DNA of 64,000 bases from Pedobacter sp. N36a (GCF_014472395.1 NZ_JACSZW010000008.1:1-64000), one strand, 5' to 3'; shown: positions 53,282 through 63,287, numbered from the stretch's first letter. Made by a program: numbers and translations. The notes: generated by a model from the sequence alone, not told the origin.

Positions 53282-55681
53282 ATGAAGATATCATACAAGT
53301 GGCTGACACAATTTCTGACAACTGATAAAACTCCTGAAGAACTTTCCTTAATCCTGACCAATATCGGGCTGGAAGTAGAAAGTCTGGAAACCGTACAACC
53401 GATTGCAGGTGGTTTAGAAGGATTGGTGATTGGGCAGGTCATCAGCTGTGTGCAACATCCTAATGCCGATCGTTTACGTGTGACTACGGTAGATGTAGGG
53501 ACAGGAACGAATATTCAAGTGGTATGCGGCGCGCCAAATGTAGGTGAGGGCCAGAAAGTGGTGGTGGCTACTGTAGGAACTACCGTTTATCCGAATGAAG
53601 GGGAGCCTTTCAAAATCAACAAATCTAAGATCAGAGGCGAAGTTTCTGAAGGAATGATCTGTGCAGAAGATGAAATCGGATTGGGGGTTTCTCATGATGG
53701 GATTATGGTGCTTCCAGAAGCTACCGAAGTTGGGATTACTGCGAAAGCCTATTTTAATCTGGAAGATGATTATTTGTATGAAATTGGATTGACGCCTAAT
53801 CGCGCTGATGCAGCTTCTCATTTAGGTGTAGCAAGAGATTTAGCAGCTTACTTACGTTTGCCGATCACCATGCCAGATGTTGCTGCTTTCAAAACAGCAA
53901 ATGAAAATCTAAGCATCCCGGTAACGGTGGAAGATAGTGAAGCTTGTCCAAGATACAGCAGTGTTTCTATCTCTGGAGTAACCGTAACAGTTTCTCCAGA
54001 CTGGTTACAGGATAAATTAAAAGTCATCGGCATTCGCCCGATCAACAATATCGTAGACATCACCAATTATGTATTGCATGAATTAGGACAGCCTTTACAT
54101 GCTTTTGATGCAGATCAACTGACTGGTGGCAAAGTTATCGTGAAGAAATGTACCGAGGGTACCGCTTTTGTAACGCTTGACGGCGTAGAACGCAAGCTTT
54201 CATCAGAGGATCTGATGATCTGTAATGCGGAAGCGCCAATGTGTATCGCTGGTGTATTTGGCGGTAAAAACTCTGGTGTAAGCGAAACGACTACAAATAT
54301 CTTCCTGGAGAGTGCTTATTTCGATGCTAAATCGGTACGTAAGACTTCAAAAAGACATGGTTTAAAGACTGATGCCTCTTTCAGATTTGAGCGTGGTACA
54401 GATCCTGAAATTACCGTTTACGCTTTAAAACGTGCGGCTTTATTGATCCAGGAATTAGCAGGCGGAGAGATTTCTTCTACTGTTTCTGATATTTATCCAG
54501 CACCAATTGCTGCTTTTGATGTAGAAGTAAACTACAACAACATCAATAAGCTGATCGGTGTAGAGATTCCTCATGAAGAGATCAAAGCCATCATTACTTC
54601 ATTGAACATGGAAGTCGCAGCAGAAACTGCGGAAGGATTGTCTCTAAAAGTACCAACTTATAAAGTAGATGTGACCCGTGAATGCGATGTAACGGAAGAG
54701 GTATTGAGAATCTTCGGTTACAATAATATTGAGATTCCAACTAAAGTGAATGCTTCTTTATCTTACGGTACTAAACCTAATAAAGAACAAACACAGCATG
54801 TAATTGCAGATATGTTAACTGCAAACGGCTATTTAGAGATCTGGTGTAACTCACTAACTAAAGGGGCTTATTCTAAAGTACCGGAAGAAGCGGTTCATAT
54901 TTTGAACCCATTGAGTTCAGATTTGAACGTGATGCGTCAGGGCTTATTAATGCCTGCATTGGAAAGTGTAGCCTATAACCTGAACAGGAAAACAACTGAT
55001 ATTAAGTTTTATGAATTCGGTAAAACTTATCATTTGATCAATGAGAAATATGTAGAACGTCCGCGTTTACTGATCGTATTGTCTGGATCTAATCAATCAG
55101 AGCAATGGAATCACAAGCCATCACCAGTAACTTTCTACAATTTAAAAGCAGCTGTAGATGCAGTAATCGGACGTCTGGGGATTACCAATTACCAATCGGA
55201 AGAGGTAAAAGATGAAAACTTCGCTTATGGGCTGAAGTATTTCAGAGGCGATAAAGCGATCGTTACTTTTGGTGCGGTGACTGCTGCTGATCAGAAAACG
55301 GCTGATGTGGAAAAAGACGTGTTTTACGCAGATTTTGACTGGGCATTGCTGTTAGAGATCATTAAAAAGAATAAGATTGTGAACAAGGAAGTATCGAAAT
55401 ATCCTGCAGTAAGGAGAGATTTATCGATGTTGGTAGACCTGGATGTGACCTTCGATCAATTGAAAACTATTGCTTTTAAGACAGAGAAGAAGCTGATTAA
55501 GAGCGTACAGGTGTTCGATGTATACGTTGGAGACCGCTTACCGGAAGGGAAGAAATCTTATGCCTTAAACTTCACTTTGCAAGATGAAGAGCAGACCTTA
55601 ACCGACAAGCAAATTGATGCGGTGATGCAAAAGATTATTTCTAACTTAGCGCAAACAGCAAAAGCGGAAATAAGAAAATAA
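53282..55681 (+). CDS. pheT: Phenylalanyl-tRNA synthetase beta subunit
   Basis: The 799-residue protein shows the full PheT layout. The tRNA-binding EMAPII-like domain (about 40-150) has GQVISCVQHPNADRLRV. Then come B3/B4 (editing, about 215-390), a B5 domain (about 410-475), the catalytic-like domain (about 480-690) and a C-terminal ferredoxin-fold anticodon-binding domain (about 705-799, VSKYPAVRRDLSMLVDLDV). It forms an alpha2-beta2 enzyme with PheS. pheS is not in the window. Length is standard. Confidence 0.97.
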   Translation: MKISYKWLTQFLTTDKTPEELSLILTNIGLEVESLETVQPIAGGLEGLVIGQVISCVQHPNADRLRVTTVDVGTGTNIQVVCGAPNVGEGQKVVVATVGTTVYPNEGEPFKINKSKIRGEVSEGMICAEDEIGLGVSHDGIMVLPEATEVGITAKAYFNLEDDYLYEIGLTPNRADAASHLGVARDLAAYLRLPITMPDVAAFKTANENLSIPVTVEDSEACPRYSSVSISGVTVTVSPDWLQDKLKVIGIRPINNIVDITNYVLHELGQPLHAFDADQLTGGKVIVKKCTEGTAFVTLDGVERKLSSEDLMICNAEAPMCIAGVFGGKNSGVSETTTNIFLESAYFDAKSVRKTSKRHGLKTDASFRFERGTDPEITVYALKRAALLIQELAGGEISSTVSDIYPAPIAAFDVEVNYNNINKLIGVEIPHEEIKAIITSLNMEVAAETAEGLSLKVPTYKVDVTRECDVTEEVLRIFGYNNIEIPTKVNASLSYGTKPNKEQTQHVIADMLTANGYLEIWCNSLTKGAYSKVPEEAVHILNPLSSDLNVMRQGLLMPALESVAYNLNRKTTDIKFYEFGKTYHLINEKYVERPRLLIVLSGSNQSEQWNHKPSPVTFYNLKAAVDAVIGRLGITNYQSEEVKDENFAYGLKYFRGDKAIVTFGAVTAADQKTADVEKDVFYADFDWALLLEIIKKNKIVNKEVSKYPAVRRDLSMLVDLDVTFDQLKTIAFKTEKKLIKSVQVFDVYVGDRLPEGKKSYALNFTLQDEEQTLTDKQIDAVMQKIISNLAQTAKAEIRK

Positions 55682-55729
55682 TTTATTGCTTTTAAATAAT
55701 TTTTAGATTAGTACAAAAACTTTAATAAC

Positions 55730-56020
55730 ATGTCTTCGGTTGCCGATCAATTAAACTCCGTATTGCAAAAAACAGCTCGCGTAATAGAGCTCTGTAATGC
55801 CTTACAGGAAGAAAACGATTTATTAAAGCAGGAAAATCAAGCGGTAAAAGGGGCACTGGATAATGCTAAAACTCAGCGCGCAGACCTGGAAGAAAAGCTC
55901 CGTGTATTGAAATTAGCGAAGAGTATTGAGGGTACAAGTGAAAAGACACTTGATATAAAGCAAAAAATTAACGATTTTGTGCGTGAAATAGATAAGTGCG
56001 TGGTCTTACTGAAGAAGTAA
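55730..56020 (+). CDS. Small coiled-coil protein upstream of zapA
   Basis: The 96-residue protein is almost entirely coiled coil, with heptads in LQEENDLLKQENQAVKGAL and LEEKLRVLKLAK. No signal or membrane segment. It lies 32 bases before zapA and pairs with that gene in many Bacteroidota as far as I recall. A ZapB-like accessory role in division is a reasonable guess but the family is not certain. Confidence 0.75.
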   Translation: MSSVADQLNSVLQKTARVIELCNALQEENDLLKQENQAVKGALDNAKTQRADLEEKLRVLKLAKSIEGTSEKTLDIKQKINDFVREIDKCVVLLKK

Positions 56021-56052
56021 GGAAAACAGAAAAAGTGAAACAAAGCTAAGAA

Positions 56053-56343
56053 ATGGGAGAAATCTCGATAAAAATAACTATTTCCGACCGTATCTATCCT
56101 TTAAAGGTAAATACTGAAGAGGAAGAAATTGTGAGGCGGGCAGCAAAGATTATCAATGAGCGCATAAAAGACTATCAGGAAAATTATGCGGTTAGGGATA
56201 AACAGGATTTGCTTTCTATGGCAGTGCTGCATTATGCAACGGCAGTACTGAGGGTAGAGAATAAAGTCCAGGATCAGGATACTGTAGTCGCTGAAAAGGT
56301 AGAGGAACTGGATAGTTTATTAAATGATTTTTTCTCCAAATAG
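56053..56343 (+). CDS. zapA: Cell division protein ZapA
   Basis: The 96-residue protein matches ZapA, which bundles FtsZ filaments. The N-terminal beta domain (ISIKITISDRIYPLKV, VNTEEEEIVRRAAKIINERI) is followed by a coiled-coil helix (about 60-96, HYATAVLRVENKVQ). Length is typical. It is followed by the 6S RNA-like region and rny. Confidence 0.92.
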   Translation: MGEISIKITISDRIYPLKVNTEEEEIVRRAAKIINERIKDYQENYAVRDKQDLLSMAVLHYATAVLRVENKVQDQDTVVAEKVEELDSLLNDFFSK

Positions 56344-56457
56344 GATCGTTCTTTATATGAGTTAAGATTAGCACAACGATATAGCCGCAGCTAGATCTTG
56401 AGTTTCACAATTTTAAAAACTTAACACTTCAATATTTATAGAATTAAGAGGGTGTAT

Positions 56458-56645
56458 TTCATCTGCATTTATGTACCTGAAAATGACCTAAATTCTAATT
56501 ATAACTCGTTGAGGTTTTTAATACGTGGGACTTTAAGATTTAGTTGCGGTTTTTTTTACAGAAAAAATTTACGTTGTCGCATGGGAAATGAACACCAAGA
56601 GCTGTTCTGCCCTCGGGACAAGGGAAATATATAAATACAGATGAA
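56458..56645 (+). ncRNA. ssrS: Probable 6S RNA (SsrS)
   Basis: Between zapA and rny the segments 56458-56475 and 56628-56645 are complementary over 18 bp, with one mismatch (C56466/A56637) and one G-U pair. They form a closing stem of an RNA of about 190 nt, the size of 6S RNA. Inside, a small hairpin (GAACA 56590-56594 with TGTTC 56603-56607) lies where the 3' central bubble would be. 6S RNA binds RNA polymerase holoenzyme. I recall this gene between zapA and rny in other Bacteroidota, but I cannot verify it. The 3' arm ends five bases before the rny start, so the rny leader is part of it or processed. Confidence 0.6.
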
Positions 56646-56650
56646 TTAAA

Positions 56651-58213
56651 ATGGAAATAGTAGGAATAATTGGATATGTACTGGCCGGCTTAGTTGTTGG
56701 CGTTTTAGTAGGCAGATACCTGCTGCGCAGCTTGCTGAAGAACCAGGAGATTGCCGCACAGACCAAGGTTAAAAAGATGCTTAAAGATGCAGAAAGTAAG
56801 GCTGAAATTCTAAGGAAAGACAAGCTACTGGAAGCAAAAGAGAAATTTTTACAGTTGAAGTCTGAGCATGAGCAGGAAGTCAATACAAAGAACAACCAGA
56901 TCAATCAGCGTGAAAACGCAATGAAACAGAAAGAACAATCTGTGAATCAGCGTTTGGAAAACATGAACCGCAAGGAACAGGAGCTGGACAATACGAAGAA
57001 GAACCTGGAGAAACAGACTGATGTAGCGATTAAAAAACAGGAAGAAGTAGACTTGCTGAAAAATCAGCATGTAAAACAGCTGGAAACCATTGCCGGTTTA
57101 AGTGCGGAAGAAGCGAAAAACCAATTGGTAGAAAACATGAAGCAGGAAGCCCGTACGCAGGCGATGATTCAGGTTAAGGACATTGTGGATGAAGCCAAAC
57201 TAACTGCAACGAAAGAAGCGAAAAAGGTGGTGATTCAAACCATTCAGCGTACTGCAGTAGAAGCAGCGATTGAAAACACAGTTTCGATCTTCCATATTGA
57301 AAGTGATGAGATTAAAGGTCGTGTAATTGGTAGAGAAGGACGTAACATTCGTGCTTTAGAAGCCGCTACAGGAATTGAAATCATCGTGGATGATACTCCG
57401 GAAGCGATCATTTTATCAGGTTTCGACCCGGTAAGAAGAGAGATTGCCCGTTTGGCTTTACACCGTTTAGTAACGGATGGCAGGATTCACCCTGCACGTA
57501 TTGAAGAGGTGGTAGCTAAAACAAAGAAACAAATTGAAGATGAGATCGTAGAAATTGGTGAACGTACCGTAATCGATTTACAGATTCATGGTTTACACCC
57601 GGAATTGATCAGAATGGTAGGACGTATGCGTTACCGTTCTTCTTACGGACAAAACTTATTACATCACTCTCGTGAGGTAGCGAATTTCTGTGCAACGATG
57701 GCTGCTGAATTAGGCTTAAATGCTAAAATGGCGAAACGTGCCGGATTGTTACACGATATAGGTAAAGTACCTGATGACAACCCGGAATTGCCTCACGCAA
57801 TCTTAGGAATGCAGTTGGCAGAAAAATATAAGGAACATCCTGAAATTTGTAATGCCATTGGTGCTCACCATGACGAGATCGAGATGACTTCTATGATTTC
57901 TCCAATCGTTCAGGCTTGCGATGCCATCTCTGGTGCGCGTCCAGGTGCTCGTCGTGAGGTTGTAGAAAGTTACATCAAGCGTTTGAAAGAACTGGAAGAA
58001 CTGGCGCTTTCTTACCCTGGTGTAGAGAAAACTTTCGCCATCCAGGCAGGTAGAGAACTAAGGGTAGTCGTAGAAAGTGAAAGAGTAACGGATCAGCAGG
58101 CAGAACTGCTAGCAGCCGATATCTCTAACCGCATTCAAACAGAAATGACTTACCCAGGTCAGATTAAAGTCACAGTAATCAGGGAAACCAGATCTGTTTC
58201 TTTTGCGAAATAG
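56651..58213 (+). CDS. rny: Ribonuclease Y
   Basis: The 520-residue protein has an N-terminal membrane span (about 4-24, [16 protein letters not shown]), a long coiled coil (about 30-200), a KH domain (about 210-270, [19 protein letters not shown]) and an HD domain (about 335-430) with [12 protein letters not shown] and LLHDIGK. Both motifs are intact. RNase Y is a membrane-bound endoribonuclease initiating mRNA decay. Length is typical. It is followed by a strong terminator. Confidence 0.96.
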   Translation: MEIVGIIGYVLAGLVVGVLVGRYLLRSLLKNQEIAAQTKVKKMLKDAESKAEILRKDKLLEAKEKFLQLKSEHEQEVNTKNNQINQRENAMKQKEQSVNQRLENMNRKEQELDNTKKNLEKQTDVAIKKQEEVDLLKNQHVKQLETIAGLSAEEAKNQLVENMKQEARTQAMIQVKDIVDEAKLTATKEAKKVVIQTIQRTAVEAAIENTVSIFHIESDEIKGRVIGREGRNIRALEAATGIEIIVDDTPEAIILSGFDPVRREIARLALHRLVTDGRIHPARIEEVVAKTKKQIEDEIVEIGERTVIDLQIHGLHPELIRMVGRMRYRSSYGQNLLHHSREVANFCATMAAELGLNAKMAKRAGLLHDIGKVPDDNPELPHAILGMQLAEKYKEHPEICNAIGAHHDEIEMTSMISPIVQACDAISGARPGARREVVESYIKRLKELEELALSYPGVEKTFAIQAGRELRVVVESERVTDQQAELLAADISNRIQTEMTYPGQIKVTVIRETRSVSFAK

Positions 58214-58258
58214 TTGAGCGTTAAGGCTTAAGTAATTAAGCTGACTCATATTTAAAGC

Positions 58259-58295
58259 GAAAGCGGTGGAATTATCCATCGCTTTCTTTATTTTT
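58259..58295 (+). terminator. Terminator of rny
   Basis: Arms 58259-58270 and 58275-58286 form a 12-bp stem (one G-U) with an ATTA loop and T-rich tail. It overlaps the apparent GTG start of the next reading frame (58266), so that start is rejected. Confidence 0.88.
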
Positions 58296-58325
58296 AAAAA
58301 ATCTAATATCGGATCGCTACAAAAA

Positions 58326-58844
58326 ATGAAGAAACACATGAAGACGAAAGCAGTAGAGAAAAGCAAAGTGGATGTTCTTTTTGATAAATATGCAGAAAGT
58401 CATCAAAATCATACCAATGAAATGATCCATTGGATATGTGTACCATTGATTGTTTTTAGTCTGCTGGGTCTGGTATGGGCGATTCCTTTTCCATATCTGG
58501 CCTTCCTTGGCAAGTACAATGGTTTTGTAAACTGGGCCTCCTTCCTGATCGCTTTCTCGGTGTATTATTACTATAAGCTTTCCCCGATCATGTCTTACCT
58601 GATGCTGCTGCTAATCTGTCTGATGTCTTTCTTTATTGTGATGTTAGAGAAATGGGAATTGGCCGGCGGACCGGCAGTTTGGTTAGTCTGCGCAGTGATC
58701 TTTGTAGGCTCCTGGATCGGCCAGTTTATCGGCCATAAGATCGAAGGAAAAAAACCTTCGTTTTTAGAAGATGTTAAGTTTTTGTTAATTGGCCCAATTT
58801 GGTTATTGCACTTTATATGCAAAAAAATCGGGTTAAAATATTGA
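58326..58844 (+). CDS. Mpo1/DUF962-family membrane protein
   Basis: From ATG 58326 the protein has 172 residues. The motif VDVLFDKYAESHQNHTNEMIHW is close to the N-terminal Mpo1-like pattern (YxxxHxNxxNxxIHxxxxP); His-rich residues bind iron in the yeast dioxygenase Mpo1. Four hydrophobic spans follow. The later SWIGQFIGHKIEGKKPSF carries the second conserved His region (IGHxxxEGKxP). Yeast Mpo1 degrades 2-hydroxy fatty acids, and bacterial members are thought to be similar. GTG 58266 is ruled out because it lies in the rny terminator. Confidence 0.85.
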   Translation: MKKHMKTKAVEKSKVDVLFDKYAESHQNHTNEMIHWICVPLIVFSLLGLVWAIPFPYLAFLGKYNGFVNWASFLIAFSVYYYYKLSPIMSYLMLLLICLMSFFIVMLEKWELAGGPAVWLVCAVIFVGSWIGQFIGHKIEGKKPSFLEDVKFLLIGPIWLLHFICKKIGLKY

Positions 58845-58926
58845 GCCAAACCTCATTTAACATGAAGTTAACACTGTGATAAACGAATGGTAATTGTGAG
58901 CTAATATAGACCTAACATTGTGGTAA

Positions 58927-58934
58927 TAGTTTTG
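58927..58934 (+). promoter_or_regulatory. -7 promoter box of the TonB-dependent receptor gene
   Basis: TAGTTTTG matches TAnnTTTG. The start codon at 58958 lies 23 nt downstream. No good -33 box is seen. Confidence 0.4.
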
Positions 58935-58957
58935 CCTGAAACAAATAACAGGGAAAA

Positions 58958-61741
58958 TTGAAATCACAACTACAGTTCAAAAAGGCATTAATTACCGTTT
59001 TATTCGTAATTATTGGCAGCACAGTGTTTGCCCAAACCGGCAAAATTTCTGGTAAAGTATCTGATAAAAAAACAGGGGAAACACTGATTGGTGTGACTGT
59101 TAAAATTGCAGGTACCACAAAAGGATCATCAACGGATGTGGAAGGAAGATATATCATTAGCGGTCTTGCTGCTGGTAAGTATATTGTAGAGGCTTCTTAC
59201 ATCGGATATACTACAAAAAGAATTACTGATATTGAAGTGAAAGCAACTGGTTCTACCAGTATAGATTTTGTATTAGACGAATCTTCTTCTAACAACTTAA
59301 ACGAGGTTGTGATTTCTGCAAGCGCAAGTAAGGAGTCTGTGAATACGCTTTTTGCCAATCAAAAAGCCAGCATCAGTATTTCCAGCGGTATTTCTGCAGA
59401 GCTGATCAGAAAAAGTCCGGATAAGAATACTTCAGAAGTGTTGAAACGTGTGAGTGGTGCCAGTATCCAGGACAACAAATTTGTGATTGTTCGTGGTTTA
59501 TCTGATCGCTATAACTCAGCCATGCTGAACAACTCTATGCTTCCAAATACGGAAGTGGATAAGAGAGCCTTTTCATTTGACATCCTGCCTTCGAATTTAA
59601 TCGATGCCATAGTGATCAACAAAACTGCTTCCGCAGATATTCCAGCAGACTTTTCTGGTGGCGTAGTACAGATCACCACTAAAGACTTTCCTGATAACCC
59701 TTTCCTGAATTTATCTTTAGGAACATCGATCAATATGCAGTCTGCGTTTAAAGACTTTTATGTAGCACCAAGAGGTGGTCTGGAAGCTTTAGGGATTTAT
59801 GATAAAGGAAGAGATATTCCAAAAGGCTTCCCATCAACAGATGTGTTCAGAGCCCTGGAACCGAATTCGGCAGAAAGATTTGATTTATCCAGACAGTTCA
59901 AAAACAATTGGGGTTATAACAAAGTAACGGCTAAACTGGGTCCGATCTTTCAATTGAATTACGGTACAAGTAAAGTGTATAAAGACGATTCTAAATTCGG
60001 AACGGTATTGTCATTAACATACAGGTATGATGAGAGATTGAAAACTTCAGACCAGAAGGCTTATACCGGACAGGCATTGGGTGATCAGTTTCATGACAAT
60101 CAATATAACTTCAACACCAATATAGGTGCTTTAGCCAACTTCGCTTACTCTTGGGGTACTAATAAAATCACCCTAAAAAACATCTATAACAGGGTGCTTG
60201 AAAACCAGTTTACCATTCGTGAAGGTAAAGATGATGCGGGTGGCGAATTTCTTAGAACCGGTGATTACCTATTGCAGCGTTCTTTATTGAGCAACCAGTT
60301 AACCGGTGAACATTTATTAACTTCAGATAGTAAAATCAAAATGGATTGGAATCTGAACTATGCGAATACGGATAGAAAAGAGCCAGGTTACAAGCGTATG
60401 GAATATTCTAAAGATGGTGTCGCTGCAATTCAACCGGCTTCAGCTGACGCCAGACTTGCTGGTAACTTCAACTCTAAGCTGAATGAGAATGCTTATGGTG
60501 GTGCCTTAAACTTTACCATTCCGGTTTCCTGGTTCCAGGATAAGAACAAAATTAAGTTTGGTTATTTTGGTCAGTACAGAAAGCGAGATTTCGATGCAAG
60601 GATTCTAGGTCTGATCAGAAACGGTGATTTTGACAACGCTTTATTGACTTTACCACAGGATCAGATTTTTGCTCCTGAGAATATCCGCCCAAATGGATTT
60701 GTATATGATGAGATTACCAATGGTGGCGATCATTATGATGCTAGTGCGCTCCTGAATGCTGGTTATGCGATGTTTGATGGGTACCTGACTAAGAAAATAA
60801 GATTTAGTGTTGGTGCAAGATTAGAGTCTTACCAATTGAAATTGAATAGTGTAGACAATGGTAAACCGGTGAAAATTGATTCTACAACAACAAACTTGTT
60901 GCCATCTGCCAATTTGATTTACAATTTAACAGATAAAGCGGATATCCGGGTTTCTGCTTCTCAAACAGTTGGGCGTGCAGAATTCAGAGAGCTTGCTCCT
61001 TTCCCTTTTTATGATTTCAATAAAAACATGAATATCAGGGGTAATGCTAATTTGAAACAATCGAAAACTACCAATTTGGATTTAGGTTACGCCTATTACC
61101 CTGCTTCAGGAGAAACCTTCTCAGTATCTACTTTCTATAAGTACTTCGAATTGCCGATAGAGCAGACTTTGCAATTGGGAAATTCGGGCAGGTCATTGAG
61201 CTATGCCAACTCTGAATCTGCTACAGTATATGGAATCGAACTGGAATTCAGAAAATCATTGAAATTCATTGGGGAGCAATTCAACAACTTTACTTTCAAT
61301 ACCAATGCTTCTTATATCAAGTCGGAAGTGGTGGTTTCTAAACTGGTGAATGTAAAAGGTGTAAGACCAATGCAGGGACAGTCTCCCTATCTGATCAATG
61401 CAGGCCTTACTTATAACAGCACTGCTGCAAATACTTTGGGTGTGACTTTATTGTACAATAGGGTAGGTCCACGCATCTGGGCAATCGGTAACGTAGAAGA
61501 TCCTGATATCTATGAGTATTCAAGAAATGTACTGGATCTTCAGGTTTCTAAGAAGTTTGCCAAGTCCAGAGCAGAAGTAAAACTGAACTACAGTGATATT
61601 TTGAATAACAAAGCTTATTACTACCAGAAAGTAAAAGGTTCTGATCCAAATGCATCATTCGACAAGAAAACTGATAATGTGAACATTGCAGACCGTTTTG
61701 GGTCTTCAGTATCTATTGGCTTCTCTTACAAAATCAAATAG
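58958..61741 (+). CDS. TonB-dependent receptor with carboxypeptidase-regulatory-like domain
   Basis: A 927-residue outer-membrane receptor. The only reasonable start is TTG 58958 (signal peptide KKALITVLFVIIGSTVFAQ follows). A CarboxypepD-reg-like domain (about 27-110; ISGKVSDKKTGETLIGVTVK), a plug (about 120-260, VLKRVSGASIQDNKFVIVRG and then LPSNLIDAIVINKTASADIP) and a barrel with an ending FGSSVSIGFSYKIK are visible. The plug resembles the group with IVRGLSDRYN (Bacteroidota TBDRs not of the SusC type). Length is shorter than SusC and no SusD follows. The next gene encodes a lipoprotein that is probably its partner. Confidence 0.92.
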   Translation: MKSQLQFKKALITVLFVIIGSTVFAQTGKISGKVSDKKTGETLIGVTVKIAGTTKGSSTDVEGRYIISGLAAGKYIVEASYIGYTTKRITDIEVKATGSTSIDFVLDESSSNNLNEVVISASASKESVNTLFANQKASISISSGISAELIRKSPDKNTSEVLKRVSGASIQDNKFVIVRGLSDRYNSAMLNNSMLPNTEVDKRAFSFDILPSNLIDAIVINKTASADIPADFSGGVVQITTKDFPDNPFLNLSLGTSINMQSAFKDFYVAPRGGLEALGIYDKGRDIPKGFPSTDVFRALEPNSAERFDLSRQFKNNWGYNKVTAKLGPIFQLNYGTSKVYKDDSKFGTVLSLTYRYDERLKTSDQKAYTGQALGDQFHDNQYNFNTNIGALANFAYSWGTNKITLKNIYNRVLENQFTIREGKDDAGGEFLRTGDYLLQRSLLSNQLTGEHLLTSDSKIKMDWNLNYANTDRKEPGYKRMEYSKDGVAAIQPASADARLAGNFNSKLNENAYGGALNFTIPVSWFQDKNKIKFGYFGQYRKRDFDARILGLIRNGDFDNALLTLPQDQIFAPENIRPNGFVYDEITNGGDHYDASALLNAGYAMFDGYLTKKIRFSVGARLESYQLKLNSVDNGKPVKIDSTTTNLLPSANLIYNLTDKADIRVSASQTVGRAEFRELAPFPFYDFNKNMNIRGNANLKQSKTTNLDLGYAYYPASGETFSVSTFYKYFELPIEQTLQLGNSGRSLSYANSESATVYGIELEFRKSLKFIGEQFNNFTFNTNASYIKSEVVVSKLVNVKGVRPMQGQSPYLINAGLTYNSTAANTLGVTLLYNRVGPRIWAIGNVEDPDIYEYSRNVLDLQVSKKFAKSRAEVKLNYSDILNNKAYYYQKVKGSDPNASFDKKTDNVNIADRFGSSVSIGFSYKIK

Positions 61742-61765
61742 TCTTAACCATAACTTAACACGTAT

Positions 61766-61812
61766 AGCGGCTATACTTAATCCTGAATTAATGCCAGATT
61801 AATGTAGCCGCT
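61766..61812. repeat. Stem-loop between receptor and lipoprotein genes
   Basis: AGCGGCTA (61766-61773) pairs with TAGCCGCT (61805-61812) and TTAATC (61777-61782) with GATTAA (61797-61802): 14 bp in total with a small internal loop and a 14-nt loop. No T tract. It may control relative expression of the two genes. Confidence 0.6.
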
Positions 61813-61839
61813 GTAGATTTGAACAAACAATAAACAGAC

Positions 61840-63234
61840 ATGAAAAATAGATTAAACTTAAGCCTGTTAGCATTACTAGTTACAGGAGCGACAGCAATAA
61901 CCAGTTGTAAGAAAGGCGGTGGCGATGCAATTATTGATCCTATTGTTGACCCATCTGTTCCTGCTACATTAGCAGATGCATTTTTTGATAAAGTAAGTTA
62001 CAGAGGTGCATTTGGTACCACAGATTGGACTGCTAACTGGACCAACTTCACACCAAAGGCTGCTGCTTATGGTACACCTACAGTGACCTTATCAGGTGAT
62101 ATTTCTGCAAACATGACTTTAGATGCTTCAGTAGTTTATTTGTTGAAAGGATTTGTATATGTTAAAAATGGGGTTACCCTAACGATTCCTGCGGGAACGG
62201 TAATCCGTGGTGATAAAGTTTCTAAGGCTACTTTAGTAGTGACACGTGGTGGTAAAATCAATGCAGAAGGAACTGCTGCAAAACCAATCGTGTTTACTTC
62301 AAATGAGGCTGTAGGAAACAGAGCTCCTGGTGACTGGGGTGGAATTATCATTCTTGGTAAATCAACCAATAACATCCCTGGTGGTGAGGGGTTAATTGAA
62401 GGTGGTTTAACACTTCCTGAAGGAAACCATGGTGGTAATATTCCTGATGATAACTCTGGTGTGCTTAAATATGTACGTGTAGAATTCCCTGGTATTGCTT
62501 ATGCAACTAATAATGAAATTAATGGGATTACTTTTGGTTCTGTAGGTTCTAAAACTGTAGTTGATTATGTTCAGGTTTCTTATTCTGGTGATGATTCATT
62601 TGAATGGTTTGGTGGTACGGTAAATGCAAAACACTTGGTTTCTATTGCAAATGTTGATGATATCTTTGACTTTGATAATGGTTTCTCAGGTAGACTACAA
62701 TTTTTAGTAGCACAAAGAAATCCAGAATTAGCGGATCAGGCTGGCCAGTCTAACGGTATTGAGTCTGATAACTCTGAGAAAGTTTGGGATTCTAATCCAA
62801 GAACACGTCCAGTGATTTCTAACATGACTTTGATTGGTCCTGGTGTGACTGCTGATGCAAAACATGAATATGCTAACCTATGGAGAAGGGGTTCAAAAAT
62901 GATTTTGGCAAACTCTATTTTCATCGGATTTAAATATGGTATCGATATCCGTGATAAAGAAACTGGTGATGCTTTAGTTGCAACTACTGAAGGAAACTCA
63001 TTGATCAAAAATAATATTTACCAATCGTTTATTGCAGGTAAAGATATAGTAGCTGACGGAACAACACCATCTTTCGCAAATGTTGATTTGCTTAAAACCT
63101 ACCTGACTTCAAAAGGAAATACCTTTATTGATGCAACTGCTGCAGCTGCATTATTGGAAAGTCCATTTAGTCTAACTGCTCCTAACTTCTTATTGAAAGC
63201 AGGATCATCTGCCGCTGCTGGTGCAACATTCTAA
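61840..63234 (+). CDS. Lipoprotein, beta-helix-like, partner of the TonB-dependent receptor
   Basis: A 464-residue lipoprotein (lipobox AITSC, Cys23; followed by KKGGGD). The body is rich in beta-strand and Gly/Asn turns: LTIPAGTVIRGDKVSKATL, PIVFTSNEAVGNRAPGDWGG and GIESDNSEKVWDSNPRTRP. This type of protein is widespread in Bacteroidota next to TonB-dependent receptors. I recall it mainly as uncharacterised. It is probably surface-exposed and binds the ligand for the receptor encoded 98 bases upstream. Terminator follows. Confidence 0.85.
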   Translation: MKNRLNLSLLALLVTGATAITSCKKGGGDAIIDPIVDPSVPATLADAFFDKVSYRGAFGTTDWTANWTNFTPKAAAYGTPTVTLSGDISANMTLDASVVYLLKGFVYVKNGVTLTIPAGTVIRGDKVSKATLVVTRGGKINAEGTAAKPIVFTSNEAVGNRAPGDWGGIIILGKSTNNIPGGEGLIEGGLTLPEGNHGGNIPDDNSGVLKYVRVEFPGIAYATNNEINGITFGSVGSKTVVDYVQVSYSGDDSFEWFGGTVNAKHLVSIANVDDIFDFDNGFSGRLQFLVAQRNPELADQAGQSNGIESDNSEKVWDSNPRTRPVISNMTLIGPGVTADAKHEYANLWRRGSKMILANSIFIGFKYGIDIRDKETGDALVATTEGNSLIKNNIYQSFIAGKDIVADGTTPSFANVDLLKTYLTSKGNTFIDATAAAALLESPFSLTAPNFLLKAGSSAAAGATF

Positions 63235-63287
63235 AAACAAGGATGACAATGGATATGTTCATTGAGCTATAACCATTCCTCTTCTCC

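Noticed and set aside
58266-58325. GTG start for the Mpo1-like gene
   Set aside because: The GTG lies in the rny terminator stem; ATG 58326 gives a normal N-terminus.
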